NCBI GenBank assembly: GCA_032160165.1
Contig: JAVHWA010000124.1
Coordinates: forward strand, 9,926 to 73,925
DNA from: QHXM01 sp032160165
GTDB lineage: Bacteria > Acidobacteriota > Blastocatellia > Pyrinomonadales > Pyrinomonadaceae
Reading direction: 5' to 3'
DNA length: 64,000 nucleotides
Part shown: positions 34,516 to 43,973 of the stretch, piece after piece
How the letters are laid out: each line of letters starts with the position of its first letter
Numbering within the stretch: position 1 is the first letter of the stretch
The notes under the pieces: generated by a model
Databases searched by the model: none
Told to the model about the DNA's origin: nothing
Seen by the model: the letters and a program-made list of their open reading frames with translations, nothing else
Program-made: the position numbers and the translations under genes

Positions 34516-36681
34516 CTATCGCTTGTCACTGGCAACGATTACCTCGACGTCGCGAGACGTCTTGTTACCGAAAAAATCGGCTACGAAGACGCGCACCACG
34601 TACTTCCCCGAAGGCAGCGTGGACGAGTTCCAATATTGTTCTGATGCGAACCGGTCACGCACTCGGTTTGTGACTATGTAGACAAAGATTGTCTCTCCGG
34701 TAGCACCTGCCTTGCTACCTTCGGCATATGCGATCGAAGCCGTGCTGGTATCGTCCGGCAAACTCTCGAACGATATTGTGGTTTGTGGCGTCTCGAAGCC
34801 GGCCACCGGGGTCCCGTCCCTCTGCAAGATCTGATAGCCCAGTTGGTACAATCCGAGCCGACGTCGTTCCGCGTTGCCGTCCATTCTGTCATACGCTCGG
34901 AGCACAATTCGCACATCGCCGCTAATGGTAATGGGGCGACCCTCCGGACCCGGGCTTTCACGCGCTCCCACTGGTGGTTCTTGCTGGTTCGAGACGAACT
35001 CGTTCCCCGCTTTATCCAAAATTTGCACGCCGTCTTTCTCGATGATCGGCGGAACGGTGTCCTTTAAGCCTGGTAGTTCGAGGGCCGCCAGCGCATTGAA
35101 TTCATAACCACTCGTTCCCGCGATCAAATGAACGTGGTTCTGGTTGTTCAGCACGCCGATCGCATCTCCGGCGTTGAACGTCGCGCCGCGTCTCACGCGA
35201 AGCCTGGTCAGTTTTTCGCGGACGTCCCTCGACACGACGAAGCGACGATCCTCGAAGGGATGATCATCTTTGTCGCGGCCGACGCGCAGATGGATATAGC
35301 CGATTTCGGGAAAGCGAATTCGCTCACGCGCTCCGCCGAAGTCCTCGACTGAAAGCGGACGTAACATCCGCTCGGACCTGACCAGGCGCACCGTTTCACC
35401 ATAGGCGCCGGGAATGTCGAGGCCGTTGTGAAACCACGCGTCTTCGCCGTGGCCAATTTCACCGCGAATTTCGCCAAAGGTGGCAGCGATCTCTCGAGGT
35501 TTGCTCGGAGGATCGAAAGGCCATCGACCAGGCGCGTGATTGCGAAAGTCCGAGACCTTGGGACTCATCGCCTCGATCGCCGCACTCGTGAGAGCAACGC
35601 CACCTGTTGTTCCATCTCGGACGGCAATCCTTACGAGTTTGTTCCCTGTATCAGCTATGACCAGGGTTCCGCCAGGAGACACGCCCACGGCTGAAGGTCG
35701 GTTAAGCTGAGATTGAGTGAGCGGACCGTCCATCAAACCTGAATTCTCGCCTCCGGCGATTGTCGAGACTCGAGACCAAAACCCAAACAACAAAGCCCGA
35801 ATACTCGATCCGCCTGCATCTGCTACCCAGATGGTGCCGTCGCGGTCTACGGCGACGCCGAGCGGTTCGTCGAAAGAAGCGGTCAGTAGCGACCCATCAT
35901 TCGAACCTCGCCTGCCCGAACCGGCAATTGTACTCACCGCGCCATTCACTCCCACGCGCCGCAGCCTTCGATTGCCGGAATCGGCCACGATAAGCGACCC
36001 GTCGAGATCGATCGCGATCCCACACGGAGTATCAAATCGCGCCTCAGATCCGCTGGGCGAATCAACGAAAGCGGGCTCGCCGCCACCGGCGATCGTTCGC
36101 ACCCGTCCGGAGACATCGATGCTCCTGACTCGGTCGTTGTAGGTATCTGTGACAAGGATCGTTCCATCGAGGCTTACAGCGACTCCGATGGGTCCATTGA
36201 ACAAAGCCTCGGCGTGATCTCCGTCAGCAAAGCCGGATTTGTTTTCCACGCCGGCGACGGTCGAGACTTGGCCGCTTTTCGTATCGACCCGTTTGATTGT
36301 GTGCGCTCCGGTCTCAGCGACGATAAGCGATCCGTCTGGTGCCAATGCGATCCCCGAAGGCGTATCGAGGTTCTCGGCCACCAGCTTCGAACTCCCGTCG
36401 GATGCGAAATGCCAAATGCGACCGGTCTCGCCATCGGATACATATACTCCTTCCCCCGAAACAGCAATTCCGAATGGATCGACAAAGGAAGGAGAGCCGG
36501 CCAAAGCCCCGCCGCCGGCAAGCGTGCGAATCGAAGTCAGGGGAGGTGGTTCGCTCGACTGCCTGGTGCATGCGATTGCAAAAGCTGCTGCGACAAACGC
36601 GAGGAACCAGCCCACCAACGTGGGGATACCCGGACGGTGAGGTAATGGGTGACTAACGAATTGTCGATGCTGGTGGTTCAT
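34516..36681 (-). CDS. NHL-repeat lipoprotein
   Basis: 721 residues. A signal with lipobox AIAC (Cys at about 38) suggests a lipid-anchored protein. About 50-350 holds NHL beta-propeller repeats (GIALAPDGSLIVAETGAHTI; GVAVDRDGTIWVADAGGSSI). After it, DAWFHNGLDIPGAYGETVRLV and NNQNHVHLIAG resemble the LytM/M23-like fold, but zinc ligands cannot all be confirmed. The C-terminal beta domain (YVVRVFVADFFGNKTSRDVEV) looks like an Ig-like module. Residues 8-14 (FVSHPLP) are encoded by heptamer-repeat-like DNA, so the start may lie slightly downstream. Confidence 0.78.
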   Translation of the reverse strand: MNHQHRQFVSHPLPHRPGIPTLVGWFLAFVAAAFAIACTRQSSEPPPLTSIRTLAGGGALAGSPSFVDPFGIAVSGEGVYVSDGETGRIWHFASDGSSKLVAENLDTPSGIALAPDGSLIVAETGAHTIKRVDTKSGQVSTVAGVENKSGFADGDHAEALFNGPIGVAVSLDGTILVTDTYNDRVRSIDVSGRVRTIAGGGEPAFVDSPSGSEARFDTPCGIAIDLDGSLIVADSGNRRLRRVGVNGAVSTIAGSGRRGSNDGSLLTASFDEPLGVAVDRDGTIWVADAGGSSIRALLFGFWSRVSTIAGGENSGLMDGPLTQSQLNRPSAVGVSPGGTLVIADTGNKLVRIAVRDGTTGGVALTSAAIEAMSPKVSDFRNHAPGRWPFDPPSKPREIAATFGEIRGEIGHGEDAWFHNGLDIPGAYGETVRLVRSERMLRPLSVEDFGGARERIRFPEIGYIHLRVGRDKDDHPFEDRRFVVSRDVREKLTRLRVRRGATFNAGDAIGVLNNQNHVHLIAGTSGYEFNALAALELPGLKDTVPPIIEKDGVQILDKAGNEFVSNQQEPPVGARESPGPEGRPITISGDVRIVLRAYDRMDGNAERRRLGLYQLGYQILQRDGTPVAGFETPQTTISFESLPDDTSTASIAYAEGSKAGATGETIFVYIVTNRVRDRFASEQYWNSSTLPSGKYVVRVFVADFFGNKTSRDVEVIVASDKR

Positions 36682-36761
36682 CTGATTCAGATAAGCTGTG
36701 CGAGACCTCTGGCGCGAGACGCCATTGAGTGTTGCGAGTGGTTGGGGGTATGCTATGCGCC

Positions 36762-39686
36762 ATGAGCACCTCCATCCCTGACGACCTTGACGATCTTGAC
36801 GGCAAGATCATTGATATCGGACCGACCAAACCGAAGCGAAATCGCAAACGAATTATTTTTATCCTCGCAGTGGTCATACTGCTGTACGTACTGGTCCGCT
36901 CAGTCTCGATCTATATTTCTGCGCTTTGGTTCGACTCGCTTGGTTATTCGACTGTCTACTGGTACGTCTTCAGATCGAAACTCTTCGTCTTTCTCATTTT
37001 CGCCGCGCTGACTATAGCAATTCTTCGCGCTGTTTTCTGGCTGCTGGAGCGGACATTTTCCGCCAGCGCCCTCGAGCGCCGCACCATTATGGTCAACAAT
37101 CAGGCGGTGCAGATCAACCCCGGCAAATTATTCCGGCCGGTGGCGTGGGTGCTTTCGGTCGTCGTGGGAATATTTTTCGGATTGGGAATGAAGGATGGCT
37201 GGCGCGAGCTCGCCCTCTATCTAAATCAGCCTGCGGTGGCCGTGGTCGATCCGATTTTTAGAAAGTCCCTTGGGTTCTATCTGTTTTCGCTCCCTGTTCA
37301 TCAGATGTTGAGCAAGTGGCTGATTGTGCTCTCGATTCTGACACTAATCCTGACCGTCCTCTTCGCGGCCTTGTCCAGCACACAAAAGCAAGCCACTAAG
37401 GCGGCAACCTCGGCTGTTCGCGGGACGGGTTACGCGGCAGTCTCTTTCGCCCTTGCCGCATTTCTACTGCTGCTTGCCTGGCGCGTATACCTTTCACGCT
37501 TTCCTTTTCTCTGGGAGGACCACCAATCCTTTTCCGGCGTCACCTACACTGAGGCCAACCATTACATACCCGGTTTGACGTTTGTCGTGATCGCACTGAT
37601 CCTGGCAGCCGCAATCATCATTGTGAATGGACTCACAGGGCGGAGGATTCGTATTCTGGTTGGCGCCGTCGCCCTTCCCGTTCTGACGTACGTCATCGCC
37701 GGGATGCTGATACCCGCTTACGTCCAGAGTTTTGTCGTCAAGCCAAACGAACTGGGCCGCGAGACCCCATACATCAAACACAACATCGAATGGACGCGTC
37801 GGGCGTTTGGGCTCGATCGTGTGGTGGCTCGCGACTTCGACGCCGATACTTCCGATGACCCTAGCGCCACGATGGCAAGTTTCGATCTGGACCAGAATCG
37901 GTCGACGCTGGATAACATTCGGCTGTGGGACTGGCGCGCATTACACGACACGCTCAGGCAGGAGCAAGGTATACGCGACTACTACGAATTCCCTGATGTG
38001 GATGTTGATCGCTATCGAATCGGAGGCCAACCGCGACAGGTAATGCTCGCAGCGCGCGAGCTGGATGTCACCAAGCTGCCCGAACAGTCGCGCAACTGGA
38101 TCAACGAGAAACTGATCTATACGCACGGCTACGGCGTGACGATGAACACCTCGAACGAATTCCTGGGCGAAAGCAAACCAAAATTCGTGCTTTCAAATAT
38201 GCCCATTGAATCGATTGCGCAGGAAGACATTAAGGTAACCCGGCCGGAAATCTACTTCGGACAGAAGACGGACACCAACGTCTACGTCAAGACAAAGCAG
38301 CAGGAATTTAACTATCCACAGGGCGCAACTAATAGCTCTAACGTCTATGAAGGGACCGGAGGGATTCCGGTTGGTGGATATTTCCGTCGCCTTCTGCTTG
38401 CCTGGGCATTGAATGATCTTTCCAAGTTGCCGTTCTCTGATGATGTCACCTCAGAGAGCCGAGTGCTTATCCACCGCAATATTAAGGAACGCGTGCAGAG
38501 TCTTGCGCCCTTTCTCGTTTACGACAATGACCCATACATCGTGGTTAGCAAGGAGGGGCGGCTTTTCTGGATTATTGACGCCTTCACTGAGTCGTCGAAT
38601 TATCCCTACTCGCGTCACTTCAACGTAGGCGACCAGAGCGTCAACTACATTCGAAACAGCGTAAAGGTGACTATCGATGCGTACGATGGCTCGGTCGCTT
38701 TTTACGTCTTCGAGCCGGATGACCCGATCATCAAGGCTTACTCAGCAATCTTTCCGGCTCTCTTTCGTCCGAAGGAGGACATGCCGCCCGACCTCCGAGC
38801 TCACATTCGTTATCCGGAGACACTGATCCGGACGCAGGGAGACGTTTACAGCCTCTATCACACGGAAGAGCCGAGTGTGTTCTTTCAGCGCGACGATGCG
38901 TGGAGCGTTGCCAGGCAGGCCAATCGATCCGAAGACAAGAGCAAAGACTCGCAAACTTTCGAGCCATACTTTGTCTTGATGCGTTTGCCGGGCGAGGCTG
39001 CCAACAGCGAGTTTGTGGAGATTCTTCCATTTACTCCCGCCAATCGCCCCAACATGATCTCCTGGATGGCGGGACGCAGTGACGGCGATGCGTATGGCTC
39101 GCTGCTGGTCTACAACTTTCCAAAATCCAAGACGATCGTAGGCCCACAACAAATCGAAGCCAATATCGATCAGGACCCTGAAATCGCGTCCAAGATCACA
39201 CTATGGAACCAGCAGGGCTCGCGAGTATTGCGCGGGAACTTGCTGGTCATTCCGATCGGTACGGGTCTGCTCTACGTTGAACCGATTTACCTCCAAGCGC
39301 AAAGTTATCCGCGGCCTCAGCTTCAGCTGGTCGTGCTGGCTACGCAGAAGCGCTTGAAATTCGGCGAGGCGCCAACCGAAACGGATCCGCGTCCTGCTTT
39401 CGATAAGGCGTGGGAAAAGATGTTCGGTCAAAAAGTCGCGGCCGAGTCTCAGCCGAAGGAGGGACAGGTCAAGCCCACGCCAACTCCAACTGAAAGTCCT
39501 CAGCCGCAGCAGAATGCGCCCCCGGTTCTCTCGTCGGGCGTGCAACAACTCATAAATCGCGCTGCTGATGATCTGGCGAATTATCAACGGCTCACCGCGG
39601 AAGGTAAGCTGGGCGAGGCCGGCCAGAAGCTCGATTCCCTCAAACGTACTTTAGAGGACCTGCGCAAAGCCACCGGAAAGCAGTGA
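36762..39686 (+). CDS. UPF0182 family membrane protein
   Basis: 974 residues from ATG 36762 (MSTSIPDDLDDLDGKI); an alternative ATG at 36750 is possible because GGGGG lies just upstream of it. Seven or so transmembrane helices occupy the first 330 residues (KRIIFILAVVILLYVLVRS; SLGYSTVYWYVF). A very large extracytoplasmic domain typical of UPF0182 follows (GVTMNTSNEFLGESKPKFVLSNMP; YFGQKTDTNVYVKTKQQEF). It ends in a Pro/Gln-rich linker and a helical tail. The family's function is unknown. Its stop overlaps the next gene by 4 nt (GTGA). Confidence 0.92.
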   Translation: MSTSIPDDLDDLDGKIIDIGPTKPKRNRKRIIFILAVVILLYVLVRSVSIYISALWFDSLGYSTVYWYVFRSKLFVFLIFAALTIAILRAVFWLLERTFSASALERRTIMVNNQAVQINPGKLFRPVAWVLSVVVGIFFGLGMKDGWRELALYLNQPAVAVVDPIFRKSLGFYLFSLPVHQMLSKWLIVLSILTLILTVLFAALSSTQKQATKAATSAVRGTGYAAVSFALAAFLLLLAWRVYLSRFPFLWEDHQSFSGVTYTEANHYIPGLTFVVIALILAAAIIIVNGLTGRRIRILVGAVALPVLTYVIAGMLIPAYVQSFVVKPNELGRETPYIKHNIEWTRRAFGLDRVVARDFDADTSDDPSATMASFDLDQNRSTLDNIRLWDWRALHDTLRQEQGIRDYYEFPDVDVDRYRIGGQPRQVMLAARELDVTKLPEQSRNWINEKLIYTHGYGVTMNTSNEFLGESKPKFVLSNMPIESIAQEDIKVTRPEIYFGQKTDTNVYVKTKQQEFNYPQGATNSSNVYEGTGGIPVGGYFRRLLLAWALNDLSKLPFSDDVTSESRVLIHRNIKERVQSLAPFLVYDNDPYIVVSKEGRLFWIIDAFTESSNYPYSRHFNVGDQSVNYIRNSVKVTIDAYDGSVAFYVFEPDDPIIKAYSAIFPALFRPKEDMPPDLRAHIRYPETLIRTQGDVYSLYHTEEPSVFFQRDDAWSVARQANRSEDKSKDSQTFEPYFVLMRLPGEAANSEFVEILPFTPANRPNMISWMAGRSDGDAYGSLLVYNFPKSKTIVGPQQIEANIDQDPEIASKITLWNQQGSRVLRGNLLVIPIGTGLLYVEPIYLQAQSYPRPQLQLVVLATQKRLKFGEAPTETDPRPAFDKAWEKMFGQKVAAESQPKEGQVKPTPTPTESPQPQQNAPPVLSSGVQQLINRAADDLANYQRLTAEGKLGEAGQKLDSLKRTLEDLRKATGKQ

Positions 39687-40078
39687 GCAATCGTCCACTT
39701 GGCCGAATTCTGATCGTCGAAGACGACCCGATGCGCTGTTCGTGGTTCGAGCAGAAGTTTGCCTCGCACGTGCTGGATGTTACCTGCGATGTGAATCAAG
39801 CGGCTGAATGGCTCGAGAACCAAGAGTACGTCTTGATACTTCTCGATCACGATCTCACTGACGAGCACTACTTTTCAGACGAGCCGGACGACGAGCGCAC
39901 CGGCTACGCGATTGCTGCGTGGCTGGCAGGTCATCCCGACAGACAGGTTCACGCGTTGATTCTGATTCATTCGTTGAATTATGGCGGAGCCCAGCGAATG
40001 CTGGAGCTGTTGCACGGCTCGGGTCGCGATGCCCAACACATCCCGTTTCATTACCTGCAAGCGGGATTGAGAATGTGA
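39683..40078 (+). CDS. receiver-like domain protein (cyclic-phosphate-processing cREC type)
   Basis: 131 residues from a GTG overlapping the UPF0182 stop. It starts like a response regulator (RILIVEDDPM) but the phospho-acceptor strand reads ILLDHDLTDEH. It ends with TGYAIAAWLAGHP and LIHSLNYGGAQRMLELL. The LDHDL, TGY and HSxNxxGAxRM motifs match receiver-fold proteins proposed to process cyclic phosphates in RNA repair, rather than canonical two-component receivers. No output domain is present. Assignment is from remembered motifs. Confidence 0.65.
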   Translation: MSNRPLGRILIVEDDPMRCSWFEQKFASHVLDVTCDVNQAAEWLENQEYVLILLDHDLTDEHYFSDEPDDERTGYAIAAWLAGHPDRQVHALILIHSLNYGGAQRMLELLHGSGRDAQHIPFHYLQAGLRM

Positions 40079-40106
40079 ACTGGGGCGATGACTATCTCGC
40101 AGGTTA

Positions 40107-40247
40107 GGACTGTCCAAGGTCCAAAGTGCGCCGCGAAACTTGCCGCGTCGAATTCAATCCTCGCGCTTTGATATCGAACGTTGAACCTTAAACATTGAAC
40201 CTTGAACGTATTCTGGCTTTGGACTTTGGACCTTGGACTTTGGACTG
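40107..40247. repeat. heptamer arrays (TTTGGAC inverted pair and TTGAACC array)
   Basis: GTCCAAGGTCCAAAG (40112-40126) is complementary to the array TTTGGACTTTGGACCTTGGA (about 40218-40247). Between them lies a TTGAACC/TTGAACG array (40175-40209). They fill the gap between two convergent genes. Confidence 0.85.
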
Positions 40248-40255
40248 CTTCTCAG

Positions 40256-41047
40256 TCACAGTCCCTTGTCCAGCAATTCCCTCGCTTGCTTTACCGCGTC
40301 CTGATGCTCCGGCAGGAAATCAGGATTTGGGGTAGATGTGAGGATCCCCTCCAGTTGCTTGCGCGCGTCTTCGTTACGGCCAACCGCAAGATATGCCTGG
40401 CCTAGGCGCAGATGAAAGAGCGCGTTGTTATCGCCGAAGCGCAATCCCTTCTCAAGAATCTCCACGGCATGCTTTGAATCTCCTCCCAACATGCGCGGGG
40501 TCTCGAGATCGATTTGGCCGAGCGCCATGTAGGCGCTTCCATTCTGAAAGCCTTCGTCCAGTTGAATCACTCGCTCCATCTCACTTCGTATCTCGTTCAC
40601 GGCCGACAGCCCGCTAAGCATACTCGTCTGCGCCTTGCCCCCGAGGTTCGCACCAAGCCAAAAGTGTCCCTCGGGCTTTCCGTCCTGTAATTTGATTGCT
40701 CTTCTGCCGGCTTCGATTCCATCGCCGTACATTTTGTCCCGCTCTGTCGTATTGTCTGTGTGAAAGCCAAGATAGTAGGCGAGTCTGGCGAATTTCCAGG
40801 CCGCCTCATAGCTACTCGAGTCGAGTGCCGTGGCCCGACGCAGCGCTATGATTCCCTCTCGCGCTCGCGGCAGGTCACTTCGTTGCTGGTACGACTTTTC
40901 CGCCTGTGCGATCAAATCTGCGGCGGCTGTCTTGTCCTGAGCCGTCTCCTGCACAGGTGCTTGCGACGAGCAGGCCGTAACTGTGATGAGCGAGAGGGCG
41001 AGAAGAATCAGGCAGCCACGCTTTCCGTTCTCGTGATTAATTTGCAT
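40256..41047 (-). CDS. TPR lipoprotein (TatT-like)
   Basis: 263 residues. A lipoprotein signal with lipobox TVTAC (Cys at about 26) is followed by TPR helices: GIIALRRATALDSSSYEAAWKFARLAYYLG, KPEGHFWLGANLGG and NALFHLRLGQAYLAVGRNEDA. The arrangement resembles the TatT solute-binding accessory proteins of some TRAP transporters, but no transporter gene is adjacent. It is likely anchored at the periplasmic face of a membrane. Confidence 0.78.
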   Translation of the reverse strand: MQINHENGKRGCLILLALSLITVTACSSQAPVQETAQDKTAAADLIAQAEKSYQQRSDLPRAREGIIALRRATALDSSSYEAAWKFARLAYYLGFHTDNTTERDKMYGDGIEAGRRAIKLQDGKPEGHFWLGANLGGKAQTSMLSGLSAVNEIRSEMERVIQLDEGFQNGSAYMALGQIDLETPRMLGGDSKHAVEILEKGLRFGDNNALFHLRLGQAYLAVGRNEDARKQLEGILTSTPNPDFLPEHQDAVKQARELLDKGL

Positions 41048-41226
41048 CTTGCTTATGACCTAAAGCTCGTAAACGCAGGCGAATCAGACTTCAATCGCTA
41101 TTCTGCTTTACCCAAAGCTTTCGGAATAGGGTATATTTCAGCCTTCATACTACATGCTCTGGCGCGGATTCGGAGAAGATCCAAACCATCTCGTTATGCG
41201 CAGGGCGCTTCCCCTGGAGGACACTT

Positions 41227-41889
41227 GTGGCGGCCGCAGCGTTCTATGACCTGGAAGGTACATTAGTCAGCACTAATCTTGTACATACCCTGGGTTTTTA
41301 CGCGAAGAATCAACAAGGGCTATTCCGGACGTTCAAGAAGAGCGCGTCGACGCTTTTGAGTATTCCGATCTTCGCCGTCACGGACCAGTATAGCCGAAAG
41401 GTCTTCAATGATCTCTTTTTCAAGAGGTATAAGGGTGAATCCGAAGACCGTCTGCGGTTCTTTGCCGAAGAGCTTTTTGAAGACGTTCTCAAGCCGGCTA
41501 TTTTCCCCGGCGCCTTCGAGCTCATCGAGAAATCTCGAAGCCTCGGCTTGCGACAAGTAGTTGTCACGGGGGCGCTGGATCTCTCCGTGACTCCGCTTAT
41601 GAAACATCTGGGGATAGTAGACTACGTCACCAACCGGCTCGAATTCGTCAACGGCGTGGCGACCGGGCGGTTGCTTCCGCCTGTAGTGGCCGCGGCCACC
41701 AAGGCGTCGTGGATAAGGACATTTGCAGAGCGAGAGGCCCTGAGCCTTAGCGATTCCTATGCTTACACGGACAGCATGTCGGACCTTCCCATGCTTTCAG
41801 TAGTCGGTCACCCAGCCGCAGTCAACCCGGACATGCGTCTGCGCCAGACCGCGCTTCATCACGATTGGCCCATCCTTAACTTGAAGTGA
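41227..41889 (+). CDS. HAD-IB family hydrolase, first gene of the ether-lipid-type locus
   Basis: 220 residues from a GTG start (GGAGG 8-12 nt upstream). HAD motifs: I is FYDLEGTLVST, where the second catalytic Asp of DxDxT is Glu; II is VVTGALD; III and IV are K...YTDSMSDLPML. The fold matches subfamily IB phosphatases (SerB and lysophospholipid-phosphatase-like proteins). Its place before a DUF2088 protein and an ElbD-like fusion suggests dephosphorylation of a lipid intermediate. The Asp-to-Glu change could weaken or alter phosphatase activity. Its TGA is the first codon of a heptamer repeat. Confidence 0.82.
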   Translation: MAAAAFYDLEGTLVSTNLVHTLGFYAKNQQGLFRTFKKSASTLLSIPIFAVTDQYSRKVFNDLFFKRYKGESEDRLRFFAEELFEDVLKPAIFPGAFELIEKSRSLGLRQVVVTGALDLSVTPLMKHLGIVDYVTNRLEFVNGVATGRLLPPVVAAATKASWIRTFAEREALSLSDSYAYTDSMSDLPMLSVVGHPAAVNPDMRLRQTALHHDWPILNLK

Positions 41890-42370
41890 TAGGTGATAGG
41901 TGATAGGTGATAAGAAAGGAAAAGGCCATGCGTCCTCACGAAAAGTTAGAAGTGTGGAAAAGGGCAATTGAATTTGTGATTACCGTATACAAGAGGACAT
42001 CCGACTTTCCGAAAGAGGAGAAGTTTGGATTGACCTCGCAGATTCGCCGGGCAGCTGTCTCTGTCCCAACGAACATAGCTGAAGGTGCAGCGCGCCAATC
42101 GCCGAGAGAATTCTGTCGGTTCTTGGCTATGGCGCAAGGTTCGGCCAGTGAACTGGAAACGGAGTTGCTCATTTCGGAGCGACTTGGTTATCTTGCGGTA
42201 GACATCCACACAGAGATGCACGACGAATTAAACACTATCGCGCGCATGATTGTGGGGCTCTCACAACACCAGAAACGTAAGGCTACAGGGGAGAAGATGT
42301 GATAGTTGGTGAGCGGTCGCTAGGCAAGCGGAATCTTCCTATCACCCATCACCTATCACCCATCACTTAT
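41887..42370. mobile_element. candidate mobile unit: inverted heptamer arms enclosing a four-helix-bundle gene
   Basis: The left arm (41887-41914, four GATAGGT-type repeats) begins in the stop codon of the HAD gene. The right arm (42338-42370, TATCACC/CATCACC repeats) ends in the ATG of the DUF2088 gene. The arms are complementary over about 29 nt with roughly three mismatches. Between them is only the gene at 41928-42302. The arrangement parallels 23S rRNA intervening sequences, which carry the same protein family in a base-paired stem. Mobility is inferred. Confidence 0.55.
41928..42302 (+). CDS. four-helix-bundle protein (23S rRNA IVP/S23 family)
   Basis: 124 residues from ATG 41928 with AAGGAAAAGG upstream; a frame open from GTG 41907 overlaps the repeat arm. 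Family signature: RPHEKLEVWKRAIEFVITVY, FPKEEKFGLTSQIRRAAVS, then VPTNIAEGAARQSPREFCRF and a final helix. The family forms basic pentameric four-helix bundles, is encoded in intervening sequences of 23S rRNA, and is related to Avd of diversity-generating retroelements. No reverse transcriptase is present here. It interrupts an otherwise compact lipid gene cluster and is enclosed by inverted heptamer arms. Confidence 0.92.
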   Translation: MRPHEKLEVWKRAIEFVITVYKRTSDFPKEEKFGLTSQIRRAAVSVPTNIAEGAARQSPREFCRFLAMAQGSASELETELLISERLGYLAVDIHTEMHDELNTIARMIVGLSQHQKRKATGEKM

Positions 42371-43967
42371 GTCGCTACAGCTACGACGCAAAACCCACGA
42401 ATCGGTCGTCTACATCGACACCGATAGCGCGCCGCGTATCATTCCGTCCGGCGAGGATTTTCTACTCGAAGACCTGCCTATCGGTACGCGCGTTATTTAC
42501 CCGAAGCCGCCGATTCAGGGCCTGCCCAATCGTGAAGCCGCGATTCGCTATGCGCTCAATCATCCGCACGATTGCGATCCGTTGTTCGCGCAGCTTTATC
42601 CGGGGATGCGTGTCACGATCGCCGTCGACGATATCAGCCTGCCGCTCCCGCCGATGGCGACCCCGGACATACGCCAGACCGTGCTCGAAATCCTGGTGGA
42701 GATGCTCGCCGGTCATGGCGTCGACGATGTACATATCATCATCGCCAACTCGCTGCATCGCAAGATGACTGAGTGGGAAATGAAGCGCATGGCCGGCTCG
42801 AAGGTTTTCGATGAGTTCTATCCGGACCGTTACTATAACCACGACGCCGAATGGCCCGAAGGATTGATGGTTCTCGGCGAAACCAAACACAAAGAGCCTC
42901 TTCGAATAAACCGTCGATGCGCTGAGAGCGATCTGGTCATTTACGTCAATATCAATCTGGTTCCGATGGACGGCGGACATAAGTCAGTTGCCGTTGGTCT
43001 CTGCGATTACGAATCTTTGCGCGCTCACCACGAGCCGCAGACGATCCGGGATTCCGACAGTTATATGGATCCGGCGCGTTCAGAGCTCAATCACAAGGTT
43101 ATTCGCCTGGGCAAGCTGGTCGACGAGAAGATGAACGTCTTTCATATCGAGACGGCCATCAATAATCGGATGTATACCGGGGCCCTGGATTTTTTGCTCA
43201 AGAACGAAGACGACTTCACGTCCTTTGACCGTCTGAAGTTTGAGACCATTCGACGAACGATGAGCAAACTGCCCCGGGCGGCGCGCCGTAAGATGCTTCA
43301 CTCCATCTCGGCCCAGTACGAAATGATTGCTTGTCACGCCGGCAGGACCGATCCTGTACACGAGAAAATCATCGAGAAGGGATTTGATCAGTACGCCATT
43401 CCCATCAAAGGGCAGTGTGACATCCTGATCACAGGAATACCCGACATCTCGCCCTACAATGTCTATTCGATCCTTAATCCGCTTCTAGTACAAGTGATGG
43501 CATTGGGCTATCATTTCAATTTCTATCGTGGAAAACCGCTGCTCAAAAAGGGCGGGGTTATGATCATTAACCATCCTTGTTACGACGAGTTTGACCATAA
43601 TTTTCATCCCAGCTACATCGAGTTCTTTAATCGACTGTTGCCGGAGACGCGCGATCCCTTCATTCTCCGCGACAAGTATGAACGCGAGTTTGCCAACAAT
43701 CCAAGTTACGTAGAAATGTACCGGCGCGGCAACGCTTACCATGGCGCGCATCCATTCTTTATGTGGTACTGGGGTGAGAACGGACGTCAACACGTCGGCC
43801 ACGTGATTGCGGCAGGAGCGGAAAACGCACACGTTCCCGCGATGCTGAGTTGGGAACGCGCCGACAATTTGACCGAAGCGATATCAATGGCGCGAAGCTA
43901 TATGGGTCGTTCAGCGGAGATCACCATGCTGCACCAACCGATGATTGGGATAGCGGACATGGAATAG
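42369..43967 (+). CDS. LarA/DUF2088-like protein in ether-lipid-type locus
   Basis: 532 residues. The N-terminal region (about 40-215) resembles the lactate-racemase LarA N-domain (MRVTIAVDDISLPLPPM; VDDVHIIIANSLHRKMTEWEM; SDLVIYVNINLVPMDGGHKS). The remainder, including GQCDILITGIPDISPYNVYS, corresponds to the second domain but is longer than in LarA. Whether it binds nickel-pincer cofactor is unknown. The ATG directly follows the right heptamer arm, with no Shine-Dalgarno site. The next gene starts 6 nt after its stop, so the two are coupled. From memory, a DUF2088-type gene accompanies ElbD in myxobacteria. Confidence 0.78.
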   Translation: MSLQLRRKTHESVVYIDTDSAPRIIPSGEDFLLEDLPIGTRVIYPKPPIQGLPNREAAIRYALNHPHDCDPLFAQLYPGMRVTIAVDDISLPLPPMATPDIRQTVLEILVEMLAGHGVDDVHIIIANSLHRKMTEWEMKRMAGSKVFDEFYPDRYYNHDAEWPEGLMVLGETKHKEPLRINRRCAESDLVIYVNINLVPMDGGHKSVAVGLCDYESLRAHHEPQTIRDSDSYMDPARSELNHKVIRLGKLVDEKMNVFHIETAINNRMYTGALDFLLKNEDDFTSFDRLKFETIRRTMSKLPRAARRKMLHSISAQYEMIACHAGRTDPVHEKIIEKGFDQYAIPIKGQCDILITGIPDISPYNVYSILNPLLVQVMALGYHFNFYRGKPLLKKGGVMIINHPCYDEFDHNFHPSYIEFFNRLLPETRDPFILRDKYEREFANNPSYVEMYRRGNAYHGAHPFFMWYWGENGRQHVGHVIAAGAENAHVPAMLSWERADNLTEAISMARSYMGRSAEITMLHQPMIGIADME

Positions 43968-43973
43968 CGCAAG

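Noticed and set aside
41887..42370. diversity-generating retroelement, suggested by the Avd-like four-helix protein
   Set aside because: There is no reverse transcriptase, template repeat or variable target gene in the window.
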